The notes under the pieces are model-generated. The model did not search any database and was not told the DNA's origin. It saw only the letters and a list, made by a program, of their open reading frames with translations. 64,000 bases of DNA from Chimonanthus salicifolius (lineage: Eukaryota > Streptophyta > Magnoliopsida > Laurales > Calycanthaceae). The stretch spans positions 13,672,302 through 13,736,301 of the forward strand of contig CM023534.1 in NCBI GenBank assembly GCA_013350335.1, in the 5' to 3' direction. This document shows, piece after piece, positions 49,721 to 61,910 of the stretch. Both the position numbers and the translations under genes were made by a program. Each line of letters starts with the position of its first letter. Position 1 is the stretch's first letter.

Positions 49721-52700
49721 TGTCACGCCCCGACCCGAAGGGTGGGCCCGGAACGCGATTGATTTTTTTTTTTTTTTTTGAAAGATGAACTAAACTAACT
49801 CACAAACATTCTAACTGGGACGGATCAACAGTTGGGCCCAAAGGTCACACATGATCCCTACATGTGGACTCAAACATATACTATAAGTCTACCCAACAAT
49901 AGACATAGAAAATACAAACATCAATACATAATTCCAAACATTGAATCATTATTCAAAACATTAACATATAGAATCCAACCATTGATTCATCATTTACAAA
50001 ATCACATCAGAGTAGCTGCAGAAACGTAGCAGTCCTACTTCAACACATTAACACACGCCAAGCACCACACTTGGTACTTTACAAAGGAAAATGGTTCCAA
50101 AAATCAGAAAGCACAAATACAAGAGTATTCCCCTCAGTGGGAATCTCAAAGTAACGCCGCAGCTTATCCACTCTAAGCTTCAAAAGGAGGGTTCTCCTCC
50201 TCGAGTTCATCTCCTGAAAGGTGAGTGGGGTGAGCTAACTAGCTCAGTGAAGGAAATATAACAGTGCAGTTAAGTAAGCAACATGTTAGTATATAATCAA
50301 CAGTTGTAACATAATATCTCATGCTTGATAATAGAATCACAATATCAAATAAAGTCTCATCATCATTATCATCATTTCATCATTTTTCCATTACTGTTGT
50401 CATCCACCGTAACCTCTTGGCACCATATTGACAACAATAATATTAAGTCCCGACACGGTCAAAGTACATCCTTTCAAGTATATCTCCGGCTCTGACTTAG
50501 CCGGTATTGACACCCTCAGGTCAGCAACTGACACTCACAGTCCACCCATGGTCCAGTAGATAAAAATCATCTCTCATATGGCCGATATTGATTCAATAGT
50601 CCAGGCACGTGGAAGCAGTAATGCACATTTCGTCTGATAATAGCATTTACCAATATCATGAGCACTCTTACCATAGTACGTCAAGTCTAGGCCAGCATCA
50701 TAAGCACTCTTACCATAGTGCGTTACATTTAGGCACATGAGTGGGTTCATCAAATCTGAAACCACTCATTGTTCAATATCCATATCCAATAACCAAACTT
50801 GTTTACATTTTAACTGCAAAGTTAAGATCCCTCACCGTGATGTGTGGTTTACGCGGTCTCTCTTTAAACAACACACAAGTGCACAATCAATATACATAAC
50901 AAATACATACACACAAGCAGTATTTGAAAATCATATGTTTTCCCAAAAATATCTAAGGTGCATGGAATTGAGTCTCCTACTCGGTTTCTATCATTTTTAA
51001 ATTATAATCATCCACAAGATAATAATATAATAAAAAGGGGCTCAGTCCAAAACTCATATTGTCTTCTGGGCATTGACCAGATTGACTTATTGAGTTAGGT
51101 CTAGATCCTCGGGTCACTTCTCGGTTGTCTTCTGGATAGGACCAGATCTGACATTTTGAGTTAGGTCTCGAGGTCACTCAGTGCCCGACTATAGTGTCGG
51201 CCTGAAAGTGAATCACTTAGTGCCCGACCAATAGGGTCGGCATGGAAGCGGATACAATAGTATTTACACTATAAATAATAAGAGGAAAGGGGTTAGTACA
51301 TTTTTTTTTTAATTAATAGGGGGGTATAAATCATCACATTATTAATCACAATAATACATCAAGATAAGAACCATCAAACAATAATTTATCACTTGAAAAC
51401 TGGGTCCCTCGGAACTGGGTACAGTGGCTTCGGATCATCCGAACCACACTATATCTAAGTCACTGACCTCGGAACACGGGTCTGACTTCGGATCATCCGA
51501 AGATCGGGTCTCGGACCTTCCGAAGTCCATCCGAACTGAAAAACGAAGAAACATAAGTCTTGGTGGGTCTATGTACTTCAGAACATCCGAAGTGGGGTTC
51601 GGCACGTCCGAAGCAAGGCTCGGTCCTTCTGAGCTCTGTTCAGTTCGTCCGAGTGGGTTACGCTGGCCTCGGGGCTTCTGGGCTTCGGGTGAAACTCGGA
51701 ACGTCCGAGGGATACCGCTCGGACCGTCCGAAGGTCTGACCCTCGGACCGTCCGAAGATCGACTCTCGGACCGTCCGAGAGTCGTCTTCCTTCACTGTCT
51801 GCACCAGCAGACAGTGACGGCAGTCACTGCATGAAATACGATTCCGGGAACAGAGGGCTTTTCGGATTCAGTTTTCACATCCGTCTGGTCTGATGGACTC
51901 CTCTGGGAGCTTTCCATAGGGAATGGTTTGGAGCCTTGGAGCTCACTAGGCCAATGGTTTTTAACAGTAAATCCTCACGGGTACATGAAACCCATGGTTT
52001 TTCTTAAAACTTTAAACTGGTTTTTCTCAATCAAAACAGGGTCCAATTCAGTTTCATTTGATTCAAAACAGATTGAAATTGAAAGGGGAATGCAAAGGAT
52101 ACCTTTGCTGAGGTTCCTAGTTTGAAAATCCTTCATTCTTAAGCTACGGTTACTGAACTGGGAAAGAACAGAGAGGGTGATCGGCTGGCTGGGTATACTC
52201 TGAGAGCAGAGAGAAGAGAAGAAGATTTGGGAGTCAAAACCGATGGGGAAGGGCTGAATTTATAGGAATTCAGCCGAGGAGAGAGGCCGGAAACCCGCTG
52301 TGCATGTAGCGACGATGGGCCGGGAACCCGCTGCGCATGCAGCGACGATGGGACGGGTCGACGGGAAATCATCATTCGCCGGTAAGTTGCGGATAAGCCC
52401 TCTGGGATTTCTGGTTTTGCAAATAAGTCCCTGGTTTTAATAAAAACCGATTTTAAAACTAAAAGTAATAATTTAGAAGCTCAAAATATTAATCCAACCT
52501 TATAGATAGGTTGGGTTTTGAAAATCTCAATCACCATAAAAATTTTGGAATTTAAGTCCCACTAAAAACCATTTATTTAAATAAAAACCATAATTTCTCA
52601 ATATTTACTTAAATAAACAAATGTGAAAATAACCAATTTAGAAACCTCATTTTGAAGTGAAATGAAATAACTAGACCATTCTTAAAATGGTCTAACACCA

Positions 52701-53078
52701 AATGCCATTTTCAAAATTTATCTCTTTTCCGAAATTATTTGAAATAATTAAAACTCCCTTTCAGGGGTTTTGACGAGCGGGTTTAAAATACCATTTTTCT
52801 GAGAATAAATTATTTTAAAATTAGAAATGCAAATCCTTTATTAAGGAGAATATTATCCACCAATAATATTCACATAACAATATAATTTATAAAATCATAA
52901 CTAAAAGCGGTAAATTACCAAAATGCCCCTCCAGCTCGACGAGCTGGATCACTGAGCTCACGAGCTCGGATTGGGCCACACTTGGGCTTTCCTCAAAGCC
53001 CTAATCGTAATCTCCGAGATTAACCGGTTAAACAAGAAATTAAGTTAAGACACGCCTAATCTGAGGCAGGGTATTACA
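49721..53078 (-). mobile_element. Solo LTR, 3.36 kb, copy 2 (inverted)
   Basis: Same family as 35011-38362, reversed: it starts TGTCACGCCCCGACCC and ends CAGGGTATTACA. Perfect target copies AACAA lie at 49716-49720 and 53079-53083. The TATAAAT box on the minus strand is at 52264-52258. The TCGGANNNTCCGA palindromes lie at about 51430-51785. No coding domain. Confidence 0.93.
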
Positions 53079-53116
53079 AACAACTCCTTTCAACATCTCA
53101 AATATGGATAAATAAT

Positions 53117-53262
53117 ATTCCTTTTGTCCCAAAATAATTATCTCATTTAGTATAAAATGTGTTGAAAATGAATGAGATAACATAGAGTGCTAGTCTTTAT
53201 ATAAAATTTTTTTAAAAAAATACAAATTTTGAAATAAGATAACTAAAATGGAACATAGAGTA
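53117..53262. mobile_element. Decayed Stowaway-type MITE
   Basis: Follows 24630-24820 in order: CTTTTGTCCCAAAATA, AGTATAAAATGTGTTGAAAA, GAGTGCTAGTCTTTATA, AAGATAACTAAAATGGAACA. The right end is eroded. Confidence 0.7.
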
Positions 53263-53600
53263 GATGAGAAGGTTGCTGAGTAAGAGAAGGCATTTTTATC
53301 CTAACCAGTTATTTTTTCCAGTTTCTCCACCAGAGTCTAGAAGTTCTTAGATCTCAACTTGCTCAACCCTTTTCCAACTAGGGTGAAAATGAATGGGGAT
53401 AGGGGACCTCCTTGTCTAAGGCCTCTCTTTGTTTCGATGGATTGATTGTGTAGAGGAACCATCACTAACACTCAGTATGTTAGGCACTTTATAAATGCCT
53501 TCATCCAATTTCTCCATTTAGAGCCGAATCCTATTATTTCAAGCAAGTAACTCATGAAGTTTCAAAAATTGCCATCAATGGATTAAATATTTGTGTGTGT

Positions 53601-55599
53601 AATTTAAAATCATTTTTAATTATTTTTCTTATATTTCACTATATTTCTATATTTAATCAGTAAGATTCAATCTTAATTAATTATAAAAAATATTCACTTT
53701 TGAATTAAGATATACCATTATTATAGTAGATTAATATCTTATACATAGTTAATTTTGTGTTTCATTTTCTATAATAAAGAAAGCTATTGAAATTTAATGA
53801 TTTTTTTGATAAAATTACATCTCACACATAAAATTAACTCAACATTATGTTAATTTATTACATCATCAATCTCGACCAGTGTAATCTTAGGATGTAAATC
53901 ATTTGTGAACATTTATCAAATTATATGCCATTTCTAAACTTTTGGTAAAACGGTCTACAATCTTCTATCATAACTACTAAGCAAATTGACAGTGGGAGAT
54001 ATGCTACTCATTTAGGTTGGTGGGCTTTATATTAGTGTGTGCATGCATAGAAATCTTAAAAAATTATGTTAGTTCCTTATTTGTTAATTTATTCTATATG
54101 AGGTTTTTTTATCATGGATAATTTTTTGAGTTTACGTGGAAAATCATGGGATACTCAGCGAAAAATTCACACACGTGAGTTCACTACTCCTGAGGCACAC
54201 CAATGTTAGGCCACGAGGGCTCAAACCCGCAACATCTAGCTTCCTAAGGCAGGAGGCAATCAGTTGAGGTACACCCATGTAGATAAATATGTATCTTTAC
54301 CACTAATCTACAATAACATTTATTATGGAAATTGATAATTATCAAAGTTAATTTTGATATTAATGATAAATTTTATTGTTTGCCAATTAAGACAGGTATA
54401 GCTTCGTTTGAGAAATTAATAAAATGCTAAGGTGACCATTCCACCAAACTTAACATGCGATGTTGACTCGAGGTTTAGGGCAAGTAAAACCACTTGGGCT
54501 CAAATAGTTTGTTTCAACTTTAATTTATAAAATTTAAAATTAAATATGAACTAAATATTTTCAACAAATATGCTTAAAATTTAATTAAAATATAAAACAC
54601 ACTACAAGTAATTAAGTAATTTACAGAAATATTTTAATTTACGTGTTTTTCAAAAATTACCAAACAATACTAGTTTAACTTATTAGTATTTTTAATAATT
54701 TTGAAATAATATTTTTTATTCCACAAGAAAAAAGATATGTGAAAAATCAGAATTTGACAAATGCCAAACACAAACTCCTTTTGAAAAGCAAATCTGAAAG
54801 AAAATGTTGGAAATAATACCATAGAAAAGGTGTAAAACTAAAAAGTTTCTTCTGCCAAATTTTCAATACAAAATAGGTTTCTGTACATAAATAAAAAATA
54901 GTATCTAATTATCATCAAAATAAATAGCTTTTTTTTTCTCTCTCTTGAAGTAGGGGTATTGTGTTCGATTTCCACTTCACTTCAAAGGATCATTCTCTCT
55001 TGAATTAATCAATGTGTACAGATTGAGAGGTTTACATATGTCTTAAAAATTAATCAGGTGAGATATCTGAACACTTTAATTATAAAAAAATTTGATAAAT
55101 TATACTGAATGGGTGCTTGCCTGTAAACACATTAGCACCCATCATGTGTCATGCATGAACCTGTAACTTTTTTTTTTTTTCAACCATCATTTAGTGCAAA
55201 ACTAGCTCAAATTTTATTAAAATTCCAACTTAATCTTCCATTCAAAATGAACATTCCACCGTAATTGGCATACATAATTGCAAAATCACACTTAATTACA
55301 TAGGACCATACATAATTGCATACTATTAAAGACGAGAATGAAATACATAAACTTTAGATTCTAAGCAAGACTCGTATACACACACAAGTCATATATAAAC
55401 CGAGACTCTTAAAATAGTTAAACTAATCTAATCTTCTAATCAGATGTTAACACAAACTTGACTCTTAATCTAATAAGACCTCTAAATTCTAATCTAATCT
55501 ATCTTAACAGAAACATAGCCATGGACCCTATGGAGATAATGAAGACAACCCTGCAGATGCTCATTGCTCTATAATCTGGTTCTGATATGGCTAAAGAAA
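53601..55599. other. AT-rich DNA with SINE remnants
   Basis: No gene. A SINE-like piece on the minus strand lies at about 54130-54285 (head near GGGTGTACCTCAACTGATTG, B-box GCGGGTTTGAGCCC). A plus-strand one lies at about 54940-55110, with TGTGTTCGATTTCCA. The end holds the 3' flank of the ankyrin gene. Confidence 0.5.
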
Positions 55600-58500
55600 T
55601 CAGAAAGCGAATTCTCTATACCAAGGCCGAGGCTTTCGTCCATAAACAGAAAACAAGAGGCGGCTGTAGAAGGGAAATTGTTGAATGACAATAAGGATGA
55701 TTGGCAGGCAGCCAAGTGCATACAGAGGCAAGGCCACGTGCTTGATCTTTCCCTTGAGGAAGTAGTAGTGGGCAGCACAGAAAGAAACCAACATTGATCC
55801 CATGGAGAAGAAGAGAGAAGTGAGACCCAGTATCAATTTCCGCGGCAGGCTCCTGCTCAAGTCAGATTCTTGGTAGGAGGAGATGGGGATGGTGAGGAAG
55901 ATGATTAGGGAGGTGAGTGAAAAACAGAGTGCCATGAACGCCGCAGTCACGAAGGTGCTGAATGCTACATTTCCTTGGAAGTTTGGAAAGCCATCTCCAT
56001 TGTTGCCTCCCGGAAAGGCGGTGGCGTAGGCAAAGGCCACAGTAGCTATAAGACTGGCCACCAGAGAGCAAGACTGAGATATCTTGTCCAGCCATTCTCC
56101 ATCTCCTTCCACCTTTTGGATATATTTCTCATGTGTTTCAGCGAATACCTCTCTAGGCGTTTTTCCAGACTTGTTGCGGACTTCAGGAAAATGCAGAGGC
56201 ATGGAGTCTCTAACATACTGCACAAGTTGCAGGTAAATGAAAACAAAATTAGACAATTCTTTCATAATGCAGGAAAAAAAAAGCAACAGAAGAATTGTTT
56301 CTTTAACTATAGCCATTAAACTTTGAATACGAAATCTAATTCTTATTCTAATTCTAAAGATGCATATGGCAAATCATTTGGTGGGGCTTTGTTGCACATG
56401 CCACACGTCCTCTCCTTCACAACATTCATGAAGAAATTCTACAAAAAAGAATGTGTAATCCAACAAGAAAAACCCATTTAAGAGAATCTGCACAAGTTTG
56501 TATGATAAAACTGCTTTCTTCAAAAATTTCACTAATTTTTTATAAACATTTTGAAAGGCCTTTTGGCATTTTTGATTAATAGTCAATCACACTTATATTG
56601 GAATCTTAACATATGCCCTGTGGTCCTACTTAAAAGGTCACGGCCGCATAGGAAGTAAGGATATGTTAAAGTACTCTCTATGGTGTGAACTACACCATTT
56701 GTCCATATTGCCAAAGGTCTTTTTAAAAAATTATTTAGATTTTTAAGAACTACCCTAAAATATAGACTTTTTCTGTTTTTTATGACTAATGTGTTCAAAC
56801 CTCTTAGAGCACTCGACTAATTCTCAGGGCATATGCAAACCTCTCTATCCATACAGAAACCAGGTAAATCTATGGGGGAATGGCCCTTTGGGGTAGAGTG
56901 AGAATCGAACTCTAAGACTCCGACTTCTTGAGATGAGTTCTTGACCATCACACCAACTCCTTTGGATTAAAAGGATAAGAGGTTTTAGGATAAGCCCTAA
57001 AAAACCAAGAAATGAGTGCTTCCAATTGATGTTTTTCTTTGTCTGTATGTGAGGGAGAGAGAGAGAGAGACTAACCTCATACCACTTAATCTCCCAATGC
57101 ATTTTCATGGTTTCTCCAGGCATGCACCAAGGCCTGTGAGAACTATACATAGCAGCTAAATGTAGGGCATTGCACCACCTTTCCTTGTCTTCAACTTCAA
57201 TCACTTCTTTCTGTGGCAAAATGCTTTTCTTCTTAACATTCACAAGAAGCTCATACACCTCCACTTGTCGATTTTCTACTGCTAGAAGTAGTGCATTTTT
57301 GTTGTCAGACTTTCTCTTCTCCAAACATGCATCAGGGAATTTGCTGAGGAATGCCTTCACTATCTCTGTCACCCCAGTTTTTGCTGCAATTAGAAGAGGT
57401 GTTTCTCCATGTTCCTTTCGATTTTTTTCTGAGCTACCAGGTGCTGCATTGGATGTATCCTTAAGTTCTTGCACCATCATCTCAAGTGTTATAGAGTCAG
57501 AACGTGTAGGGATTGTATTCTCAGAACTTGATGTGGAATATTCTTTGATCAGTCCTTCCAAGATCTCTTGTGCCAATAGGTGTTTTCTCTTCTTGTTCTC
57601 TATCCTCTTCACATGTGTTTCTATTCAAACATTTCAACTAATAATTCACTAACTCATGAAATGCTATTGGGAAATAAAAATAAAACAAAATATTGGAAAA
57701 TCATATTCCTTGTTACTTATTAAATATGATAAAAGTAATGGATTCCAAGTATTTATTGCAGTGATTGTCCAACTGCTATTTGTCACTGAATCAATGTAAG
57801 TGAAGAATTGGAAACATACCTGATACAAGAAGAAAAATAAAGTACTTTATTATGTTCACAACCATAGTCCACATAGGAATTTTGGCTGAAGGTTCTCCAC
57901 GAGGACCTGATTGCACTATAGTAGCTTTGAAAAAAAAAAATTGTTGTAAGTTAGGAACTAAGATGAAAGAGGAAAAGAAGATCTAAAATATAAATCAAGA
58001 AGGATTTTGAGCTAATTGTAAAACTCAATTGATATATTGACATGGAAAAGATCTAATTGCAATCAATGTTAAATACCAAGGATGAAATAACAATAGTTAA
58101 AAATAGTAGGGATTTTGTTACAACTGATCCAAAATGTAGGGATCTATCTATTAGAATTTAAATCTTGATTATCTTTGTAGGATTGAAATACTCTTTGCTT
58201 GCCAGTGGCATCTAGTGGGCATAGGGAATTATCCCATGGACCAGTAGGGCCGACTTCTGCTTATTCTGAAAGATCATTAGAAAGTTTTATACTTGAATAT
58301 GAGATTATAAAGAATTGTCTTGATTAGATCAATCAAGATAGGCTTTTTACAGGGTAGAAAGATCAGGAATTAAAAATTTATTTAAAGTGATTATATTATA
58401 AATAGCTTAAAAGACATGACTTAGTTGATCTAATTAAAGTGATTTTTGATAGACCATATATTCTGACATAAAGCTTTTCCAATAAATCCATCATCACCTA

Positions 58501-61500
58501 ATTGACAGGTCCAACTAAAAGATATGCAATAAATGAACACTCTAAACCGATGGCTATTCATAATCCAACAATTCATCCACCCATTCAACGACTTGAATGA
58601 TTTCATTTTAAAGACCTAACGATTTGAATGATTTCATTTTAAAGACCTAAAATCCCTTGAAATGGGGATTTGCAATTTTGTTGAACTTCAAATATTTTTC
58701 CTTACAAAGGACAAAATGACCTCTAATCCTATATGTTGGTCCAAACTAATATTCAGCTGCTACATATCAATTTGAAGCCTAGACAATGAGAGGAAATACA
58801 TGCATGGGGTGGGGAGTGAAAGTACGAAAGAACGTAAAGTGACAAGTGCTACCACTTACTCTGTATTTCAGATGCAACTTGCTTATTCTCTTACATTATT
58901 GAAGCAACGACTTTCAGAAGAAGGAACTCTGCCTATCATTTCCTGATCTACAACAGTGAATGGATGAGGTTAGTACTCAGTATAATGTTCCAAATTTGTG
59001 TATGCATTATGGCCATAATTTTAAATATTGGCCAAACATAATTTTTTAGGGTCTTCAATACACTATTTAGATAGGCAGTGAAGGACCCAAACATCCACAT
59101 TTTAGGGCTAACAGTAGCGGGGAGCCTTGGCTTTTTGACTTTCGTAGAGAGCTTAGAGGTTTTGAGGTGGTTAGCTTGGAAGATCTCAAGGCTCAGCTGA
59201 AAGATTTTCCAATGGAGTTGGAGTGCGATGATGAGCTTATTTGGACGGGGAATTCCTCCGGGATCTTCTATGTCAAATCTCTGGTTGAGTTAGCTTCCCA
59301 GAACCTGGTTGGTCCGGAGTTTCGTAAGGCCCTTATCTAAAAGAGTTTGGCCCCACCTAGAGTTCAATTATTTTTATGGTGTTGTGCAAAGCGGAAGTTC
59401 TTGACGAGATTGGAACTCAGGAATAGGGGTCTCATTTATTCGGTGGGTGATGTTAAGTTCCCCCTTTGTGAGCTGGCTGAGGAATCTATTGATCATCTTT
59501 TTGTCACTTGTTCAGTTGCTTGGAGACTTTGGACTGGTTTCTTGGATCTTTTAGGAGTTTCTTGGGCTTGTCCTGGATCTTGGGCGGGGGTTTTGGAGTC
59601 GTGGTTTCTCTTTGGAGTGAGGTCGAGGAGAAAATGTGTTTGGAACACGATACCTGCTGTGGTCTTGTGGTCCATTTGGAAGGAGATGAATTTAAGGACA
59701 TTTGAGGGGACTGCTTCGGAGTACAATGAGCTGTTTCACAATGCTTAATGGAGATTATGTACGTGGTTGTGCTCTAACAAGGATTCAATGACTCTAAAGC
59801 TGGAGATTTGTTTATGTCTTGGGAGGGCTGCTTGAAGTCTTTCCCACGTAGGAGGGAGCTGCGGGTGGTTTGGTCTCCCCCGTCGCTTGGTGTTTTAAAA
59901 TTTAACGTGGATGACGCTTCTAAGGATAAGCCTGGACCTACTGGGCTTGGTAGAGTTCTTAGAGATTATTTGGGCTACATTAGTGTCGTCTTCTCAGAAT
60001 TTGTGGGGTCCATAGAATCGAATGAGGCGGAGCTTCTTAGCATTAGGAGAGTCTTGACCTTAGGTTCTGGCTTAGGGGGAGGTAGAGTAGTGATTGAGAG
60101 TGATTCATCCAACGCTATTACATGGGCTAGCGGGGTGAAGCGCCCCCCGTGGAGGCTTACCTCTTTGGTGGGGGAGATTAAGGTGCTGATTGCGAGTATG
60201 GAGGTGTCTTTTTCTCTTATCAGTCGTTCAGCTTATGGAGTGGGGGATTTTTTTGCTAAAAATGGCGTTGATGGAGCTATTCGGGGCTCTTTTCATTTAT
60301 AGGGAGGATAGCTGTTCTTGTTGGGCTGTTTGTTTCTTGTATTTTGTTGGTTTTCGCTTGTTGTTTTCCCTTACCTTTGTGGTCTATCTCTCTTAGGCCT
60401 TTTTCTTTGCTTCTTTGTATTTTGTTTCTTCTTCTATTAATGAAATTTTTGTTGTCACCGTTCAAAAAAAAAATCAACGGAGACATAAAAAAACTCAAAT
60501 GGTTTTGAACAAGAGATGTTTTCACATTTTATTAACGGAGACATAAAAAAACTCAAATGGTCTTGAACAAGAGATATCTAGAAAAATGTGAATCTGATAT
60601 TAGCTTTCCAATAAAAATCAGCTTTATTTGATGTTGTTGTGTGTGGGGGAGGGGGGCAGCGAACGACTCCCACATTGATTGTGAATGGGGAGATTTAGGG
60701 ACTTATAAAGGACTTGGGTCACTCAAACTAAAGGGTTAGCCTTTGGGGCTAGATAGCCCTTCTAACAAATAGTATCAGAGCCATATCCCCATGCTAACGC
60801 ATGTGGACTCAGGGGATCTCCTACCCTGATAGGATTGCCGGAGACGTTTTATCCGCCGGAGAGCCTTGTTTGAGGGGGAATTGTTGGGGTAGTGAACAAG
60901 TCCCCGTTGGTTGTGAAGGGAGAGATTTAGGGACTTAGGTTACCCAGTCCTGACAGTTGTTGGTTATTAAGGCCTTGAAATAGAGTCAAAATGGAAACCA
61001 AGGGAAGCTCCATAGCATAAGTGTGGGTTGGACAAGCAGCAAAGTTTGTGCTGATGATTTTTAGTGAATATCCAGTCCAAATACCCACTCATTTGGTTCA
61101 TTGATTGTCTCTTTGGGCTAGGGAATTGGTTGTTCTTGACTCTACAGTGGCTTTTAGTCTTGAAATAGTTAATCAATTAATCCTTCCTTGTAGAAGAATG
61201 ACAAACAACTCGTTACATTTTATAGTAGGTTGAATAAGACTTTACGAACTACGGTTTAGTATGATGATTCTTGCATCTCCGACTTTAACTTCATCACTTT
61301 CAGTCCAATAACCCTGAAATATCTTTCCATGGAACTTGTATTTATCATTTGATGTTTGATAGGACAAGAATAGTAGGATACATGTTTTCTATTTTACCAT
61401 CTTTGATGGTTTTCATATGGTTTTGCTGTTGTTGTTTTCTTTGTCAGTGGAAAGTCTTCTCAATAGAAAGCTGAGTCTTTGAGTTTGTATCTTTTCCCAT

Positions 61501-61838
61501 TCTTTCCAATGGTTCAGATTCAACCAGTTGGATCTAGGGACTTCATTTTTGTTGCTAATATTGCTTCAAGTGATTGTCTCTGTGTGTGCTTCAACATTGT
61601 AGATATAGTTTATTTTCCAATATTGTTTCACTTTTGTACTGAAAGTAACTCATTCTAATAACTACTGATATCTATAATTATTTAATCAGACGAGAATTTG
61701 TTTTCTTACCTAAGTTCACCAATCTCTTGAAGAAACATTCAATACTGTTATAATTTTCTGGAATCTGTTCGACTACTGCTTCTCTAGAAGATACTGGTCC
61801 ATTGCATTGAGTATAAACATGCTTTTGGATTGGTATAC
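55600..61838 (-). CDS. Ankyrin-repeat protein with PGG membrane domain (ACD6/ITN1-like), 5' part outside the window
   Basis: Four exons in transcript order: 61838-61710 (FFKRLVNL), 57915-57820 (IPMWTMVVNIIKYF), 57620-57076 and 56217-55600, ending in TGA at 55602-55600. Phases agree (1/2, 1/2, 0) and give 461 residues. Exon 57620-57076 holds degenerate ankyrin repeats (GETPLLIAAKTGVTEIV, NKNALLLAVENRQVEVYELL, NALHLAAMYS). The last exon holds the family linker NKSGKTPREVF and the PGG domain (LVASLIATVAFAYATAFPGG) with about four hydrophobic segments. Proteins of this type sit in the plasma or inner membranes and act in defence or salt and ABA responses (family knowledge). N-terminal ankyrin exons must lie beyond 64000. 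The 61838-61710 exon is inferred from splice sites and phase and is the least certain. The intron 57916-61709 carries a LINE fragment and a TRIM. Confidence 0.85.
56790..56970 (-). mobile_element. tRNA-derived SINE, ankyrin-gene intron
   Basis: Minus-strand head CCAAAGGAGTTGGTGTGATG then GGTCAAGAAC, B-box GAGTTCGATTCTCAC. Same family as 22095 and 40355. Confidence 0.8.
58549..58652. repeat. Short tandem duplication
   Basis: TTGAATGATTTCATTTTAAA followed by GACCTAA occurs twice with a period of about 31 bases, in the ankyrin-gene intron. Confidence 0.7.
59090..60470 (+). mobile_element. 5'-truncated LINE: zinc-binding and RNase H domains
   Basis: End of an L1-type ORF2. A zf-RVT part (APPRVQLFLWCCAKRKFLTR, then SIDHLFVTCSVAWRLW, then VVLWSIWKEMNLRTFEG) lies at 59347-59720. 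An RNase H part lies at 59870-60290 with the four acidic positions visible (NVDDAS, NEAEL, ESDSS, GDFFAK). The 3' UTR ends in a short A run at 60463-60471. A TAA at 59338 and a frame change near 59750 break it. It lies in the ankyrin-gene intron. Confidence 0.88.
60472..60576. repeat. Direct duplication at the LINE 3' end
   Basis: AACGGAGACATAAAAAAACT followed by CAAATGGT and TTGAACAAGAGAT is present twice (about 60476 and 60534), differing by one base in the shared part. It follows the LINE tail. Confidence 0.75.
60635..60960 (+). mobile_element. TRIM retrotransposon
   Basis: LTR 1, 60635-60767, begins TGTTGTGTGTGG and ends CTTCTAACA. Next comes a tRNA-Met type primer site, TAGTATCAGAGCC (60770-60782). 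About 90 bases of non-coding DNA follow, then a purine tract GAGGGGGAA (60872-60880). LTR 2 starts at 60882 (TGTTGGGGTAG) and shares GGGAGAGATTTAGGGACTTA-like sequence with LTR 1, but is short and diverged. Size and layout fit a TRIM. It lies in the ankyrin-gene intron. Confidence 0.8.
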
Positions 61839-61910
61839 CTGTGAGTCAAAGGAAAAGTATTATCATCACAAATCAAGTATGGGTCTTTTACAGTATACCT
61901 TTTTTCTGTC

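Larger units (their letters stand above)
49540..53600 (-). mobile_element. LINE ORF2 fragment interrupted by a solo LTR
   Basis: On the minus strand, 53590-53270 reads GFGSKWRNWMKAFIKCL then RGLRQGGPLSPFIFTLV, a reverse-transcriptase motif. 49720-49540 reads EQIFRNVLWAEKE then RPKGKGGLGIVTLEFRNQAL, the usual downstream block. The solo LTR at 49721-53078 sits between the two. Taking it out with one AACAA copy restores an unbroken frame over the junction (GVVRKIEQIFRNVLW). The part with the catalytic YADD box is lost. Confidence 0.85.

Noticed and set aside
57170..57652. 160-codon plus-strand open frame
   Set aside because: Antisense to an ankyrin exon.
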